A stretch of 64,000 bases of DNA from Mesorhizobium carmichaelinearum (GCF_900199455.1 NZ_FZQR01000013.1:124001-188000), one strand, 5' to 3'; counted from the first letter of the stretch, positions 8,916 through 19,160 are shown. Numbers and translations: made by a program. The notes: a model not told the origin generated them from the letters alone.

Positions 8916-9989
8916 ATGTCGAGCCACAAGCCAAAGCTGATCCTTGTCTACGAGCCGGAAAAGGCTTGCTTCGACCGTCTGATATCAGACGGCTTCCCGC
9001 CGCAGCGCGCCACCGAAATCTCGTCTTACCTGGCGCAGTCTACGGATATAGCCCCCGACTTCGCCGCACTTGCCGCCGCCTGCGAAGCGCGCGGTCTCGC
9101 CTTCGCGCCGGTGGCGCTCGACGATGCCGCCGGGGCGCTGGAGGATGCGGACGCTGAGAACACGCTGGTCTGGACACTGTCCGACGGCATCGCCTATTTC
9201 CGTGGCGGCACCGCGCCCGCGCTGGCCCGGCTCAAGGGATTGAGGACGATCGGCGCCGATGATGCTCTGTTCGCGCTCTGCCAGGACAAGTTCCGCTCCG
9301 GCGCCGTGCTTGGCGCGCTCGGGCTGCCGGCGCCGCAGGCCGGCCTTGCCCGCGACGGCAAATGGCTGGTCGAGCCGCCGGCTTCCGCCGCCGGCTGGTT
9401 CGTCAAACCCAACCGGCTCGGCGCCAAGATCGGTATCTGGCCGGATTCGCGCAGCAGCAATCTCGATCATGCGCTGGAGCTTAGCCGGCGCGTGTTTGCC
9501 GCCTATCGCGACGATGTCGTGGTGCAGCCCTATGTCGCCGGCCGCAATGTCCGTGCCAGCTTCCTCGGGCTGACGCCGCAAACCGGCATCGAAGCGCTCG
9601 GCATCGTCTTTGTCGATTCAGGCGGCGATTTCCAGACCATGGCGGACAGCATGGCGCTCTATGGAGAAACCGGCGAGGCGGCGAAGGCGGCGGGACTTTA
9701 TGCCGAACCGGAGCTCGTTGCCGTCGCCGACGTCCAGCCGGGAGCCGACGCCAGGATCAGGACGATCACCGAGCGACTGATCAGCGGGCTTGGCCTGCGT
9801 GACGTGTTCTCCGTCGACCTGCGGGTCGAGGCCGACGACACAGTCCACCTGATCGAATTCGAGGTCTGTCCCGGCCTGCCCTGCTTCGATTTCCGCGCCT
9901 ATTGCCGCCAGCAATGGGGCCTGAGCCTCGCCGACGCCATGGCCGAAACCGCCGCCAGCCGGCTGATCAGCCAGCGCCATCGCGGCTAG
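8916..9989 (+). CDS. ATP-grasp domain protein of unknown substrate
   Basis: A 357-residue cytosolic protein. The start MSSHKPKLILVYEPEKACFD leads into a preATP-grasp fold. The ATP-grasp domain (about 110-340) has GWFVKPNRLGAKIGIWPDS, VVVQPYVAGRNVRASFLG and VFSVDLRVEADDTVHLIEFE. The usual metal site of D-Ala-D-Ala ligases, E-x-N-x-x-PG, reads EFEVCPGLP, so the common Asn position is altered. This looks like a carboxylate-amine or peptide ligase distantly related to D-Ala ligase, but I cannot assign a substrate. It stands alone, 133 bp after the galactose operon and about 110 bp before the LtrA gene. Confidence 0.75.
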   Translation: MSSHKPKLILVYEPEKACFDRLISDGFPPQRATEISSYLAQSTDIAPDFAALAAACEARGLAFAPVALDDAAGALEDADAENTLVWTLSDGIAYFRGGTAPALARLKGLRTIGADDALFALCQDKFRSGAVLGALGLPAPQAGLARDGKWLVEPPASAAGWFVKPNRLGAKIGIWPDSRSSNLDHALELSRRVFAAYRDDVVVQPYVAGRNVRASFLGLTPQTGIEALGIVFVDSGGDFQTMADSMALYGETGEAAKAAGLYAEPELVAVADVQPGADARIRTITERLISGLGLRDVFSVDLRVEADDTVHLIEFEVCPGLPCFDFRAYCRQQWGLSLADAMAETAASRLISQRHRG

Positions 9990-10097
9990 GCGGTATATCG
10001 CAAACCTCTGGTTGGCCGGACGCGGTTCTGGCTGCCCGCCTTGACGCTGACTGTCCTGTCTCTAGTGTCGGCTGACGACCCCAGCGAAGGCCGCGCG

Positions 10098-11360
10098 ATG
10101 AACACCACGCCTGTCGGTTCCCTGCACCATCACGTCAGGCGCATGGCCGGGCGCGATCCGCATGAAGGGCATCGCGTCGCCACCCCGCTCGAACTGCTGT
10201 TCGATCTGACCTTCGTCACGGCATTCAGCTTTGCCTCTTCGCAGCTCGCCCACGCGCTGGCCGAAGGTCACTACATGGCCGCGTTGCTCGGTTTCGCCTT
10301 CGCCAGCTTCGCCATCTGCTGGGCCTGGATCAATTTCTCCTGGTTCTCCTCGGCCTATGACACCGACGACTGGATTTTCCGTCTCGTCACCATGGTGCAG
10401 ATGATCGGCGTGCTGGTGCTGGCGATCGGCCTGCCGCGCATGTTCGCCTCCATCGAGCATGGCGAACATCTCGACAATTCGGTGATGGTGCTTGGCTATG
10501 TGATCATGCGAGTGGCCATGATCTTCCAGTGGCTGCGTGCCGCGAGACAGGACCCCGCCCGGCGCCGCGCCTGCCTGACCTATGTCACGGCCATTGCGGT
10601 CGCCCAGATCGGCTGGGTGGTGCAGATCGTCGTCGATTTCCCGGTCGGCACCAGCATCATACTGGCCGTCATCCTCGGCCTCATCGAGCTGGCGGGGCCG
10701 GTGGTTGCCGAACGCTGGGATGGCGGCACGCCATGGCATGCGCACCATATGGCCGAGCGCTACAGCCTGTTCGCCATCATCGCGCTGGGGGAAGGCGTTG
10801 TCGGCACGCTCGCGAGCCTGTCCGCCGTGGTCGAGGAGCAGGGCTGGACGGTGGATGCGGCCCTGGTCTGCATTGCCGGCACCGGGCTCACCTTCGGCAT
10901 GTGGTGGGTCTATTACATTCTGCCTTCGGCGCCGATCCTGCACGCCCACCGCAACCGCGCCTTCGTCTGGGGCTATGGCCAGATGCTGATCGTCACCGCC
11001 ATCGTCGCGACTGGCGCCGGCCTGCATGTCGGCGCCTATTTCATCGAGCACAAGGCGCATATCGGCCCGCTTGCGACGCTGCTTGCCACCGCAATCCCCG
11101 TCGGTGTCTTCCTGGCGGCGATCTACGCGCTCTACACCTATCTCGTCAGGCGCTTCGACCTGTTCCACATCTGGCTGCTGGTCGCAACGGCGGCGGTCGT
11201 GGCGCTTGCCGTCCTCGCCGCGTCTGCCGGCGTCGACATGGCGCTCTGCCTCGTCATCCTGATGCTGGCGCCGGCCGTCAGCGTGGTCGGCTACGAAACG
11301 CTCGGGCATCACCATCAGGCCGAAGCGCTCGCCGGCGACGAGCCCTCGACACAGCATTAG
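10098..11360 (+). CDS. Low-temperature-requirement A (LtrA) family membrane protein
   Basis: A 420-residue polytopic protein with about eleven hydrophobic segments. It opens with the family hallmark ATPLELLFDLTFVTAFSFA, followed by the aromatic segment CWAWINFSWFSSAYDTDDW and the ERYSLFAIIALGEGVVG motif. These three blocks define LtrA proteins. The family was named from a Listeria cold-growth mutant, but its biochemical role is unknown. The chosen ATG 10098 follows a cgaagg site; a TTG at 10041 would add 19 residues. The C-terminus has the His run GHHHQ. It has no obvious operon partner and converges on the cupin gene. Confidence 0.86.
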   Translation: MNTTPVGSLHHHVRRMAGRDPHEGHRVATPLELLFDLTFVTAFSFASSQLAHALAEGHYMAALLGFAFASFAICWAWINFSWFSSAYDTDDWIFRLVTMVQMIGVLVLAIGLPRMFASIEHGEHLDNSVMVLGYVIMRVAMIFQWLRAARQDPARRRACLTYVTAIAVAQIGWVVQIVVDFPVGTSIILAVILGLIELAGPVVAERWDGGTPWHAHHMAERYSLFAIIALGEGVVGTLASLSAVVEEQGWTVDAALVCIAGTGLTFGMWWVYYILPSAPILHAHRNRAFVWGYGQMLIVTAIVATGAGLHVGAYFIEHKAHIGPLATLLATAIPVGVFLAAIYALYTYLVRRFDLFHIWLLVATAAVVALAVLAASAGVDMALCLVILMLAPAVSVVGYETLGHHHQAEALAGDEPSTQH

Positions 11361-11371
11361 CCGGCTCCGGC

Positions 11372-11923
11372 CTATCCCTGCGATTGCTGGATGGGTCGCG
11401 CCCCGGCCATGTACCTCGCGTTGTCGAACGGCTCCGGCCGGCTGTCGGCCAGGCTCCACAGCTGGCGCTCGGTGCCTGGCAGATCGCCGAGATAGACATG
11501 CAGGGCGCCGGAGCGGGCCTTGCCGGTATTGGCGACCGAGTGAATGGTGTTGGAGGACATGTGCACCAGCGCGGGCGCCGAAAAATCCTGCCGCTCCGGC
11601 GCGTCGACCTTTTCGCCGGCGAGCGGGTAGATGAAATTGGTCTCGTCGCCCCAATAGATGCCGATCAGGGCGTCCATCAGATGGTTGTGCGGCGGATACT
11701 GCACCCCGGGCGAGAGCGTGATGTGGTAGATCGTCAGCTTCGGGCTGGCATGCAGCAAGAGCTCGTCCTCATCCTCCTCATGGACAAGTCTGCCGAGCGC
11801 ATGGAAGCGGTTGGTGTAGTCGCCCAAGACGGTCTTGACCGCATCGAAGGGATGGGCGCCTGCCGCCGCGTTGACGATATCTGTGATGGCGGGGTAGAGA
11901 GGGGAGTCGGCGGATAGAGGCAT
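11372..11923 (-). CDS. Cupin / cysteine-dioxygenase-like metalloprotein
   Basis: A 183-residue protein. The cupin metal motif is YPPHNHLMDALIGIYWGDE, with His, His and a later Glu/Asp, and a second motif is VHMSSNTIHSVAN. It resembles small DSBH proteins related to cysteine dioxygenase-type enzymes and probably binds Fe or another divalent metal. An AGGAGC ribosome site precedes the ATG. It diverges from an FCD-type GntR gene across an 80-bp spacer that holds a clear palindrome, so that regulator probably controls it. Substrate unknown. Confidence 0.75.
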   Translation of the reverse strand: MPLSADSPLYPAITDIVNAAAGAHPFDAVKTVLGDYTNRFHALGRLVHEEDEDELLLHASPKLTIYHITLSPGVQYPPHNHLMDALIGIYWGDETNFIYPLAGEKVDAPERQDFSAPALVHMSSNTIHSVANTGKARSGALHVYLGDLPGTERQLWSLADSRPEPFDNARYMAGARPIQQSQG

Positions 11924-11936
11924 GCCACAGCTCCTG

Positions 11937-11951
11937 ACTGAGATGCTCAGT
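11937..11951. promoter_or_regulatory. Candidate operator between cupin and GntR genes
   Basis: ACTGAGATGCTCAGT has perfect 6-bp arms around a 3-bp centre. A second small inverted repeat (TTAG-N5-CTAA) overlaps it at 11951-11963. Both lie in the spacer between the divergent cupin gene and the GntR-family gene, where a self-regulating GntR protein would be expected to bind. Position and symmetry support an operator; binding is inferred. Confidence 0.45.
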
Positions 11952-12001
11952 TAGAATAGCTAAGATGGCCAATGTCAAGGCCGATGCGAAGCGAGAGACG
12001 C

Positions 12002-12748
12002 ATGAAGTCGACAAAAGCCATGCCACCGAAATCCGCCGCGTCCCCGGGCGCGACACCGGCGCTGTCGACGGCGGATCTGCTGCGCAGCGAACAGGCCTAC
12101 GAGCAGCTGAAGAGCGATATCGTCGCGTGTGTCCTGTCGCCCGGTGAAGCCTTGACCGAAAAGCAGATCGAGGCGCGCTACGGCATCAAGAAGGCGACGA
12201 TCCGCTCGGCACTTGCCCGTCTCATGCAGGAAGGACTGGTCAGGAGCGAGCCGCGCCGTGGCTATGTCATCACGACGCTGACCTTGCGCGACGTCAACGA
12301 GATCTTCGATGTGCGCAGCCTGATCGAGCCCGAAGTGTTCCGGGTTGCCACCACTGGCATCACCGAGCGCGGGCTGGAGGAGATCAGGCTGGCGGCCCGA
12401 AAGGTGCTGAAGCCCGAGACGTTGCGCAGCCCGGTTGCGTTCCTGGCGGCCGACCGTGCCTTTCGGCTGGCGATCGCCGAGCTGTCCGGCAATCTGCGGC
12501 TGGCACAGCTGCTCAGCCAGATCCTCGACCAGTCGGAGCGGGCGCTCCACCTCGGCTTCAAATCGCGTGATTTCATGCCGCTGATCATCGAACAGCAGAA
12601 GCAGTTGCTGCAGGCCTGCGAAAAGAGTGACGTCCCCGGCATCGTGAAACTTGCCCGCTCGCAGTGCCTTGCCCTCAAGCACCAGCTTGTCGGCGCCCTG
12701 CTTGGCGGAGCCAAGCTGCGCGACGTGAACCTGCAGGATTTCGTCTGA
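12002..12748 (+). CDS. GntR-family transcriptional regulator, FCD (FadR-like) subfamily
   Basis: About 248 residues from ATG 12002; ATG 11972 in frame is an alternative. The winged helix-turn-helix lies at about 25-95 (EQAYEQLKSDIVACVLSPGEALTEKQIEARYGIKKATIRSALARL, shown here in part). An FCD ligand-binding helical domain follows from about 105. The FCD metal site is weak: the usual D-x-x-x-H is replaced by DRAFRLAIAE, so it may not bind metal. It diverges from the cupin gene and probably controls that gene and itself through the palindrome at 11937. The effector is unknown, perhaps a cupin substrate. Confidence 0.85.
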   Translation: MKSTKAMPPKSAASPGATPALSTADLLRSEQAYEQLKSDIVACVLSPGEALTEKQIEARYGIKKATIRSALARLMQEGLVRSEPRRGYVITTLTLRDVNEIFDVRSLIEPEVFRVATTGITERGLEEIRLAARKVLKPETLRSPVAFLAADRAFRLAIAELSGNLRLAQLLSQILDQSERALHLGFKSRDFMPLIIEQQKQLLQACEKSDVPGIVKLARSQCLALKHQLVGALLGGAKLRDVNLQDFV

Positions 12749-12772
12749 AGTGCCGGCCCCAGTTGACCCGCC

Positions 12773-13060
12773 TCAGGTCCCTTCAACCAGCACGATCTCG
12801 CCGTCGGCGACCTTCTGGCGAATGGCGACCGCGCGCTGATATTCCGGCGAGTGGTAGCAGTCATGCGCAGCAGTGAGCGACGGGAACTCGATGATGACGT
12901 TGCGGGCCCGGCCTTGCCCTTCGGCAAACTCGTGCTCGCCGCCGCGTGCCAGGAATTTCACATCGAAACGATCGAAGGCGAGCTTGGCGGCGGCGACATA
13001 CTCCTTGTAGCCTTCGGCATCGCGCACATCGACGCGGGCGATCCAGTATCCCTTGGGCAT
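12773..13060 (-). CDS. DUF1330 domain protein
   Basis: A 95-residue protein that begins MPKGYWIARVDVRDAEGYKEY and contains ARNVIIEFPSLTAAHDCYHSPEYQ. Both blocks are characteristic of the DUF1330 family of small ferredoxin-like (dimeric alpha/beta barrel) proteins. A GGAGAAGAAC ribosome site is clear. Function is unknown in the family; many members are cytosolic dimers. It is on the same strand as pyrF, starting 29 bp beyond the pyrF stop, so it may be the last gene of a short FMN reductase-pyrF-DUF1330 transcript. Confidence 0.88.
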   Translation of the reverse strand: MPKGYWIARVDVRDAEGYKEYVAAAKLAFDRFDVKFLARGGEHEFAEGQGRARNVIIEFPSLTAAHDCYHSPEYQRAVAIRQKVADGEIVLVEGT

Positions 13061-13089
13061 TGTTCTTCTCCGAGTTTGTATCGGGCACG

Positions 13090-13803
13090 TTAGGCCGAGC
13101 GCATTTCTTCCAGAATGGCTACGGCCGCCTCGCGTCGGTTGGCCGCCGCGACGATCGGCCGGGCCACCACAAGATGGCTGGCGCCGTTGCGGATCGCTTG
13201 CGCCGGCGTCACCACACGCTTCTGGTCGCCATGGTCGCTGCCGGCCGGCCGGATGCCGGGCGTCACCACTGCCATGTCGGGGCCGACGATGCGGCGCACC
13301 GCTTCGGCCTCGGCGGCTGAGCAGACGATGCCGCCCATGCCGGCATGCAGCGCCTGTTCCGAGCGTCTGAGCACCAGCGTGTGCGGATCATATTCATAGC
13401 CGACATCGATCATGTCCTGCTCGTCCATCGAGGTCAGCACGCTGACGGCGAGCAAGCAAAGCTCGCTGCCCCTGGCCGCCTCCACCGCCGCCCGCATCGC
13501 CTTGGGATAGGCGTGGATGGTCAGCATGGTCATGCCCATCTTGACGATGTTCTCGACACCCTTGGCCACTGTGTGGTCGATGTCGAGCAGCTTCATGTCG
13601 AGGAAGATCTTGGTCCCGCCGCTGGCCAGTTCCCTGGCAAAGTCGAGTCCGCCGGCAAAGGCCAGTTGATAGCCGATCTTGTAGAAGGAGACGACGCCGT
13701 CAAGTTCGCGCACCGCCTGCTCGGCTTCCCGCACGGTCGGCAGGTCGAGGCCAACGATCAATCTCTCCTGCATGGATTTGGCCTGCATGGATTGGCTCTG
13801 CAT
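13090..13803 (-). CDS. pyrF: Orotidine 5'-phosphate decarboxylase
   Basis: A 237-residue TIM-barrel enzyme that converts OMP to UMP, the last step of pyrimidine synthesis. The catalytic charged array KIFLDMKLLDID (D-x-K-x-x-D) lies near residues 65-76. MGGIVCSAAEA, VVTPGIRPAGSDHGDQKRV and ASHLVVARPI are family signatures. Three in-frame ATGs (13803, 13788, 13773) open near-repeated MQxxSMQ codons, so the exact start is uncertain. ATG 13803 begins 12 nt after the stop of the upstream FMN reductase, and 13773 gives the shortest family-like N-terminus (MQERLIVGLD). Confidence 0.95.
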   Translation of the reverse strand: MQSQSMQAKSMQERLIVGLDLPTVREAEQAVRELDGVVSFYKIGYQLAFAGGLDFARELASGGTKIFLDMKLLDIDHTVAKGVENIVKMGMTMLTIHAYPKAMRAAVEAARGSELCLLAVSVLTSMDEQDMIDVGYEYDPHTLVLRRSEQALHAGMGGIVCSAAEAEAVRRIVGPDMAVVTPGIRPAGSDHGDQKRVVTPAQAIRNGASHLVVARPIVAAANRREAAVAILEEMRSA

Positions 13804-13814
13804 CGTTGTGGCGA

Positions 13815-14411
13815 TCACGCCTCGATCCGGGTCGACAGCATGCGCGAGGTTTCGATCAGCGTGCGGCATAGGTGCTCCATCGATTTGTACAGTCTTTCGT
13901 CACGGAAATTGCCGCCTTGGTCGAAGGCGTCGCCGCCGTCCGGCACCGAGCATTCCGGCGTCACCACCTCCATCTGGCAGCGTACCAGCACGGCGCGCAG
14001 ATGGTTGATGCAGCGTATGCCGGCGAAGTGGCCGTTGGAGGATGAGCATAGGCCGACGACCTTGCCGGCAAGCGGCCTGACCGTCCGGCCGCCATCCCGG
14101 CGCACCCGGCTCACCCAGTCGATCGTGTTCTTGAGCAGCGGCGGGATCGAGCCGTTATATTCGGGCGTGGCGATCAGCAGCCCGTCATGGACTGAAATCA
14201 GACGGCCGAGTTTGACGGCGTTTTCGGGAACGCCTTTTTCCTTCTCGAAATCCTCGTCGAGGATCGGCAAGGGATAGTCGGCAAGCGAAATGCGGGTCAC
14301 CTCGGCGCCTTGCACCGCAAGTTCCTTCTGCGCCACGTCGGCGGTCCTGCCGCTATAGGCGCCGCTGCGCACCGAACCGGCGAAGACGAGGATTTTCGGG
14401 ATCACTGCCAT
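13815..14411 (-). CDS. NADPH-dependent FMN reductase family (quinone/chromate reductase-like)
   Basis: A 198-residue flavodoxin-fold protein. The FMN phosphate loop is FAGSVRSGAYSGRTA (about 9-23), and TPEYNGSIPPLLKNTIDWVSR (about 80-100) is the second signature of the NADPH-dependent FMN reductase family. Members reduce FMN, quinones, azo dyes or chromate, often against oxidative stress. It ends 12 bp before pyrF on the same strand, so the two probably share a transcript. The upstream 240 bp contains the 144-bp palindrome. The physiological substrate cannot be told. Confidence 0.87.
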   Translation of the reverse strand: MAVIPKILVFAGSVRSGAYSGRTADVAQKELAVQGAEVTRISLADYPLPILDEDFEKEKGVPENAVKLGRLISVHDGLLIATPEYNGSIPPLLKNTIDWVSRVRRDGGRTVRPLAGKVVGLCSSSNGHFAGIRCINHLRAVLVRCQMEVVTPECSVPDGGDAFDQGGNFRDERLYKSMEHLCRTLIETSRMLSTRIEA

Positions 14412-14507
14412 TGGCCACCCTTGTTCCCGGACACGTACAGCCAGAGGCCATTCAAATCAACGCGCCGCAGCCGAAAAATCGAAACCGATTTGAGGGCAAA
14501 CGCCTGA

Positions 14508-14651
14508 AGGGTGTGCTGAGATTCAGGTCAGGCCGAGTCGAAAATGGTGGCTTCCGAGAACCGGAGCGGAGCGTACTTTTCGTACGTGAGCACCGGAAGC
14601 GCAGGAGGCCGCCATTTGCAGGCCGGCCTCACCTGAATATCGGCACACCCT
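14508..14651. repeat. 144-bp imperfect palindrome (rhizobial intergenic repeat)
   Basis: The outer arms AGGGTGTGCTGAGATTCAGG and its near complement at 14625-14651 match over about 27 bp with three mismatches. Symmetry continues inward with interruptions, and the exact centre is CGTAC-TTTTC-GTACG at 14572-14586. The end overlaps the last codons of pmtA. The block resembles repeated intergenic palindromes I recall from Mesorhizobium genomes. It would fold into a long hairpin on either strand and may act as a transcript 3' end for pmtA. Confidence 0.75.
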
Positions 14652-15252
14652 AATGCGCCTCGCGGCGATAAATCCAAAGCTGCGTCGGCGGGATGTTGCG
14701 GAAGATGAAATCGAAATGTTTGACCGTGTAGTCGCCGCGGCCGGCCGGGATCGGCGACATCGGGCCGTAGGTCAGCTGCACGATCGGCCGGCCCGCCGGG
14801 ATGCGGTCGAGCAGGCTCTCAATATAGGCGATGCGCTGGGCGACCGGGAAGTTGAGCAGCGGCACGCCGGAGACGACGGAATCGAAGATCATCCCGCTCC
14901 TCTCGCCAAGCGTGGCGTTGAGGTTGAAGGCATCGCCCTCGATGACGTTGACGCCGGGATAGAGCTGGCGCAGATGGCGCACGAAATCCGTGTTGTATTC
15001 GACCGCATAGAGGTTTTCGGGCCGCACGCCTTGGGCGAGGATGGCGCGGGTGATGACGCCGGTGCCAGGACCGACCTCGAGCACCGGCAGGCCGGACCTC
15101 GGATTGACGATCGAGGCCATCTTGCGCGCGGTGATCGAGCTGGTCGGCACGATCGAACCCACCGTCTTCGGCTTGTCGATCCAGCCCTTGAAGAATTTGA
15201 GCTCGTCGTCGAACTTTTCGGCAAGCGCCTTCCGCAGTCCGGGACGTGTCAT
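14650..15252 (-). CDS. pmtA: Phospholipid N-methyltransferase (phosphatidylcholine synthesis)
   Basis: A 200-residue SAM-dependent methyltransferase. It opens with the rhizobial PmtA-like start KFDDELKFFKGWIDKPKTVG and SIVPTSSITARKMAS. SAM motif I is VLEVGPGTGVITRAIL (about 57-72), and NLYAVEYNTDF follows. It methylates phosphatidylethanolamine stepwise to phosphatidylcholine, a membrane lipid needed by many plant-associated alphaproteobacteria. The start ATG 15252 is set by an AGGAGAG site; a longer open frame to 15309 lacks one. Its 3' end merges with the long palindrome. Confidence 0.92.
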   Translation of the reverse strand: MTRPGLRKALAEKFDDELKFFKGWIDKPKTVGSIVPTSSITARKMASIVNPRSGLPVLEVGPGTGVITRAILAQGVRPENLYAVEYNTDFVRHLRQLYPGVNVIEGDAFNLNATLGERSGMIFDSVVSGVPLLNFPVAQRIAYIESLLDRIPAGRPIVQLTYGPMSPIPAGRGDYTVKHFDFIFRNIPPTQLWIYRREAH

Positions 15253-15401
15253 GCAAGCTCTCCTCAACGCTCCCCGCAAGTTACTTAACACCTGCGTGAC
15301 GCAAGGCAAGGCGCAGCGAGACGCATGTCGTGGATAAGATAGATTTCGTCGCGTCTCAAAATGCGGCGCGTTTCATCGATTCCTGCGCTGTTCTTGCACT
15401 G

Positions 15402-16532
15402 TCAGCGCTCGCCGAAGGATTCGAAGAAATCCTTCATGCGGGCGAAAAATCCGCTCGATTGGGGCGAATTGTCCTGCGAGGAGAGCTGTTCGAACTCCTC
15501 CAGCAACTCGCGCTGGCGGCGCGACAGGTTCTGCGGCGTCTCGACAGCGGTCTGGATGTAGAGGTCGCCGACATTGGGCTGGCGCAGCACCGGCATGCCC
15601 TTGCCCTTGAGCCGGAACTGGCGTCCGTTCTGCGTGCCTTCGGGCACTTTCACCTTGGTCTGGCTGCCATCCAGCGTCGTCACCTCGAAGGAGCCGCCGA
15701 GGGCCGCCGTCGTCATCGAGATCGGCACCTTGCAATAGAGATCGGCACCATCGCGCTGGAAGAATTCGTGCGGCTTCACCGCCAGGAAAATATAGAGGTC
15801 GCCCGACGGCCCGCCGCGCAGGCCGGCCTCGCCCTCATTGGCAAGCCGGATGCGGGTGCCGTCCTCGATGCCGGCCGGAATGTTGACCGACAGCGAACGC
15901 TCCTCAGTGACGCGGCCCTGGCCGGCGCATTTCGGGCACGGATCCTTGATGGTCTGGCCGCGGCCCTGACACTGCGGGCACGTGCGCTCGATCGAGAAGA
16001 AGCCTTGCGTGGCGCGCACCTTGCCGTGGCCATGGCACATCGAGCAGGTCACCGGCTGGGTGCCGGGCTTGGCGCCGCTGCCTGAGCATTCCGTGCACGA
16101 GATCGAGGCCGGAACGCGGATCTGCGCGGTCTTTCCGGCAAACGCCTCTTCCAGCGAGATTTCCATATTGTAGCGCAGGTCGGCGCCGCGTTCGCGGCCG
16201 CCGGACGAACGGCGCTGCCGCCCGCCCATCATGTCGCCGAAAATATCCTCGAAGATGTCGGCGAAGCCGCCGGCGCCAAAGCCTTGCGCGCCGCCATTCA
16301 TGCCGCCATGTTCGAAGGCGGCGTGGCCGAAGCGGTCATAGGCCGCGCGCTTCTGCGGGTCCTTCAGCGTCTCGTAGGCTTCGTTGATTTCCTTGAACTT
16401 GTGCTCGCAGGAATGATCGCCGGGATTGCGGTCAGGATGGAACTGCATGGCGAGCTTGCGGAAAGCGCTCTTGAGCTCCTTCTCGTCGGCGCCCTTTTGC
16501 ACGCCCAGCGTTTCGTAGAAATCAGCTTTCAT
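15402..16532 (-). CDS. dnaJ: Chaperone DnaJ (Hsp40)
   Basis: A 376-residue type I Hsp40. The J domain (1-70) has HPD at 32-34, followed by a Gly/Phe-rich linker (about 75-115). The zinc domain carries four CxxCxGxG-type repeats (CTECSGSG, CSMCHGHG, CPQCQGRG, CPKCAGQG), and the C-terminal substrate-binding domains follow. It delivers unfolded proteins to DnaK and stimulates its ATPase. It lies 222 bp downstream of dnaK on the same strand. A terminator between them suggests dnaJ is reached by readthrough or has its own promoter in that spacer. Confidence 0.98.
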   Translation of the reverse strand: MKADFYETLGVQKGADEKELKSAFRKLAMQFHPDRNPGDHSCEHKFKEINEAYETLKDPQKRAAYDRFGHAAFEHGGMNGGAQGFGAGGFADIFEDIFGDMMGGRQRRSSGGRERGADLRYNMEISLEEAFAGKTAQIRVPASISCTECSGSGAKPGTQPVTCSMCHGHGKVRATQGFFSIERTCPQCQGRGQTIKDPCPKCAGQGRVTEERSLSVNIPAGIEDGTRIRLANEGEAGLRGGPSGDLYIFLAVKPHEFFQRDGADLYCKVPISMTTAALGGSFEVTTLDGSQTKVKVPEGTQNGRQFRLKGKGMPVLRQPNVGDLYIQTAVETPQNLSRRQRELLEEFEQLSSQDNSPQSSGFFARMKDFFESFGER

Positions 16533-16701
16533 TTTTTCCCGCTGTCCGGATGCTCAACGTCTTGATGCATTGTCGCGTCGTTTGCCGGCACGTCGCCTCG
16601 ATTTAGGATCGGTGCCGCCCGGATGCCAGTGCTGGTAAGCGCCGGTCCGGGTTTTTCTGTCATTTTTTCGGAAAGGCCCGCATTTTTTCAGCAAGGGTTG
16701 C

Positions 16702-16726
16702 AAAAAAGCCCGGCTTTACGCCGGGC
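16702..16726 (-). terminator. Rho-independent terminator after dnaK
   Basis: Read on the minus strand, GCCCGGC-GTAAA-GCCGGGC forms a perfect 7-bp GC stem followed by six T. It lies about 30 bp past the dnaK stop and within the dnaK-dnaJ spacer. It probably reduces dnaJ expression relative to dnaK. Confidence 0.85.
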
Positions 16727-16754
16727 TTTCCGCTTTATTTTGCCGTCAGGCGGC

Positions 16755-18671
<1,917 letters not shown>

Positions 18672-18791
18672 TTTTTCTAGTCTCTCCGCTAAGCAGGCTC
18701 TCAGGACCCATGAAGGCGTTCCGACGAAAGCCCCTGTTCATAAGAAATCCCGTTCGGCAACCAGGGTTCCGGCGCCGCACGGCTTGGCGCG

Positions 18792-18821
18792 TATATAAGA
18801 ACAGGCGGCATCGGGCGCAAG
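18792..18821 (-). promoter_or_regulatory. Heat-shock (RpoH-type) promoter of dnaK
   Basis: On the minus strand CTTG (18821-18818) and CTTATATA (18799-18792) are separated by 18 bp. This matches the alphaproteobacterial sigma-32 pattern CTTG-N16-18-CYTATNT. It lies about 120 bp before the dnaK ATG, leaving a plausible leader of roughly 110 nt. Sigma assignment is from motif shape. Confidence 0.65.
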
Positions 18822-19016
18822 CATTCTGCGCAAGGCTTCCATGAACCTTTCCACCGCCGCCCGCGACTGAGGTCCAGGTGCCGCATGGTGCGGCCCGGAA
18901 AGGAAGCCCCCATGACCAGCAACCCAGAGACTCCCAGGTCTCCGGGAACAACAGGAGCTCGGCGCGACCACCGCCTTCGGGACGGGGTCGATGCGCTGGG
19001 CTTCCCGCTGATTCCG

Positions 19017-19045
19017 TTGACCCTGCGTAAGAGCAGGCGTATCGT
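19017..19045 (+). promoter_or_regulatory. Sigma-70-like promoter of the secreted-protein pair
   Basis: TTGACC and TATCGT are separated by exactly 17 bp. A small inverted repeat CCTGC-N6-GCAGG fills the start of the spacer. The predicted transcript would begin near 19052, about 110 bp before the ATG at 19161. The rest of 18672-19160 shows no gene: an open frame that extends back to 18885 has no ribosome site and would precede this promoter. Confidence 0.5.
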
Positions 19046-19160
19046 GACAATGAGGAAAGCAGACAATTCGATCAGGGAAGAACGAGCCGGACCGCCGCGC
19101 CTTGCCCTGGTTCGCGCGGCTCAGCCGGAGGTTCCGCCCATAGACTTCGGGGGGAGTTCT

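Noticed and set aside
18885..19160. N-terminal extension of the first secreted protein
   Set aside because: The frame is open but lacks a ribosome site, precedes the predicted promoter and would bury the signal peptide.
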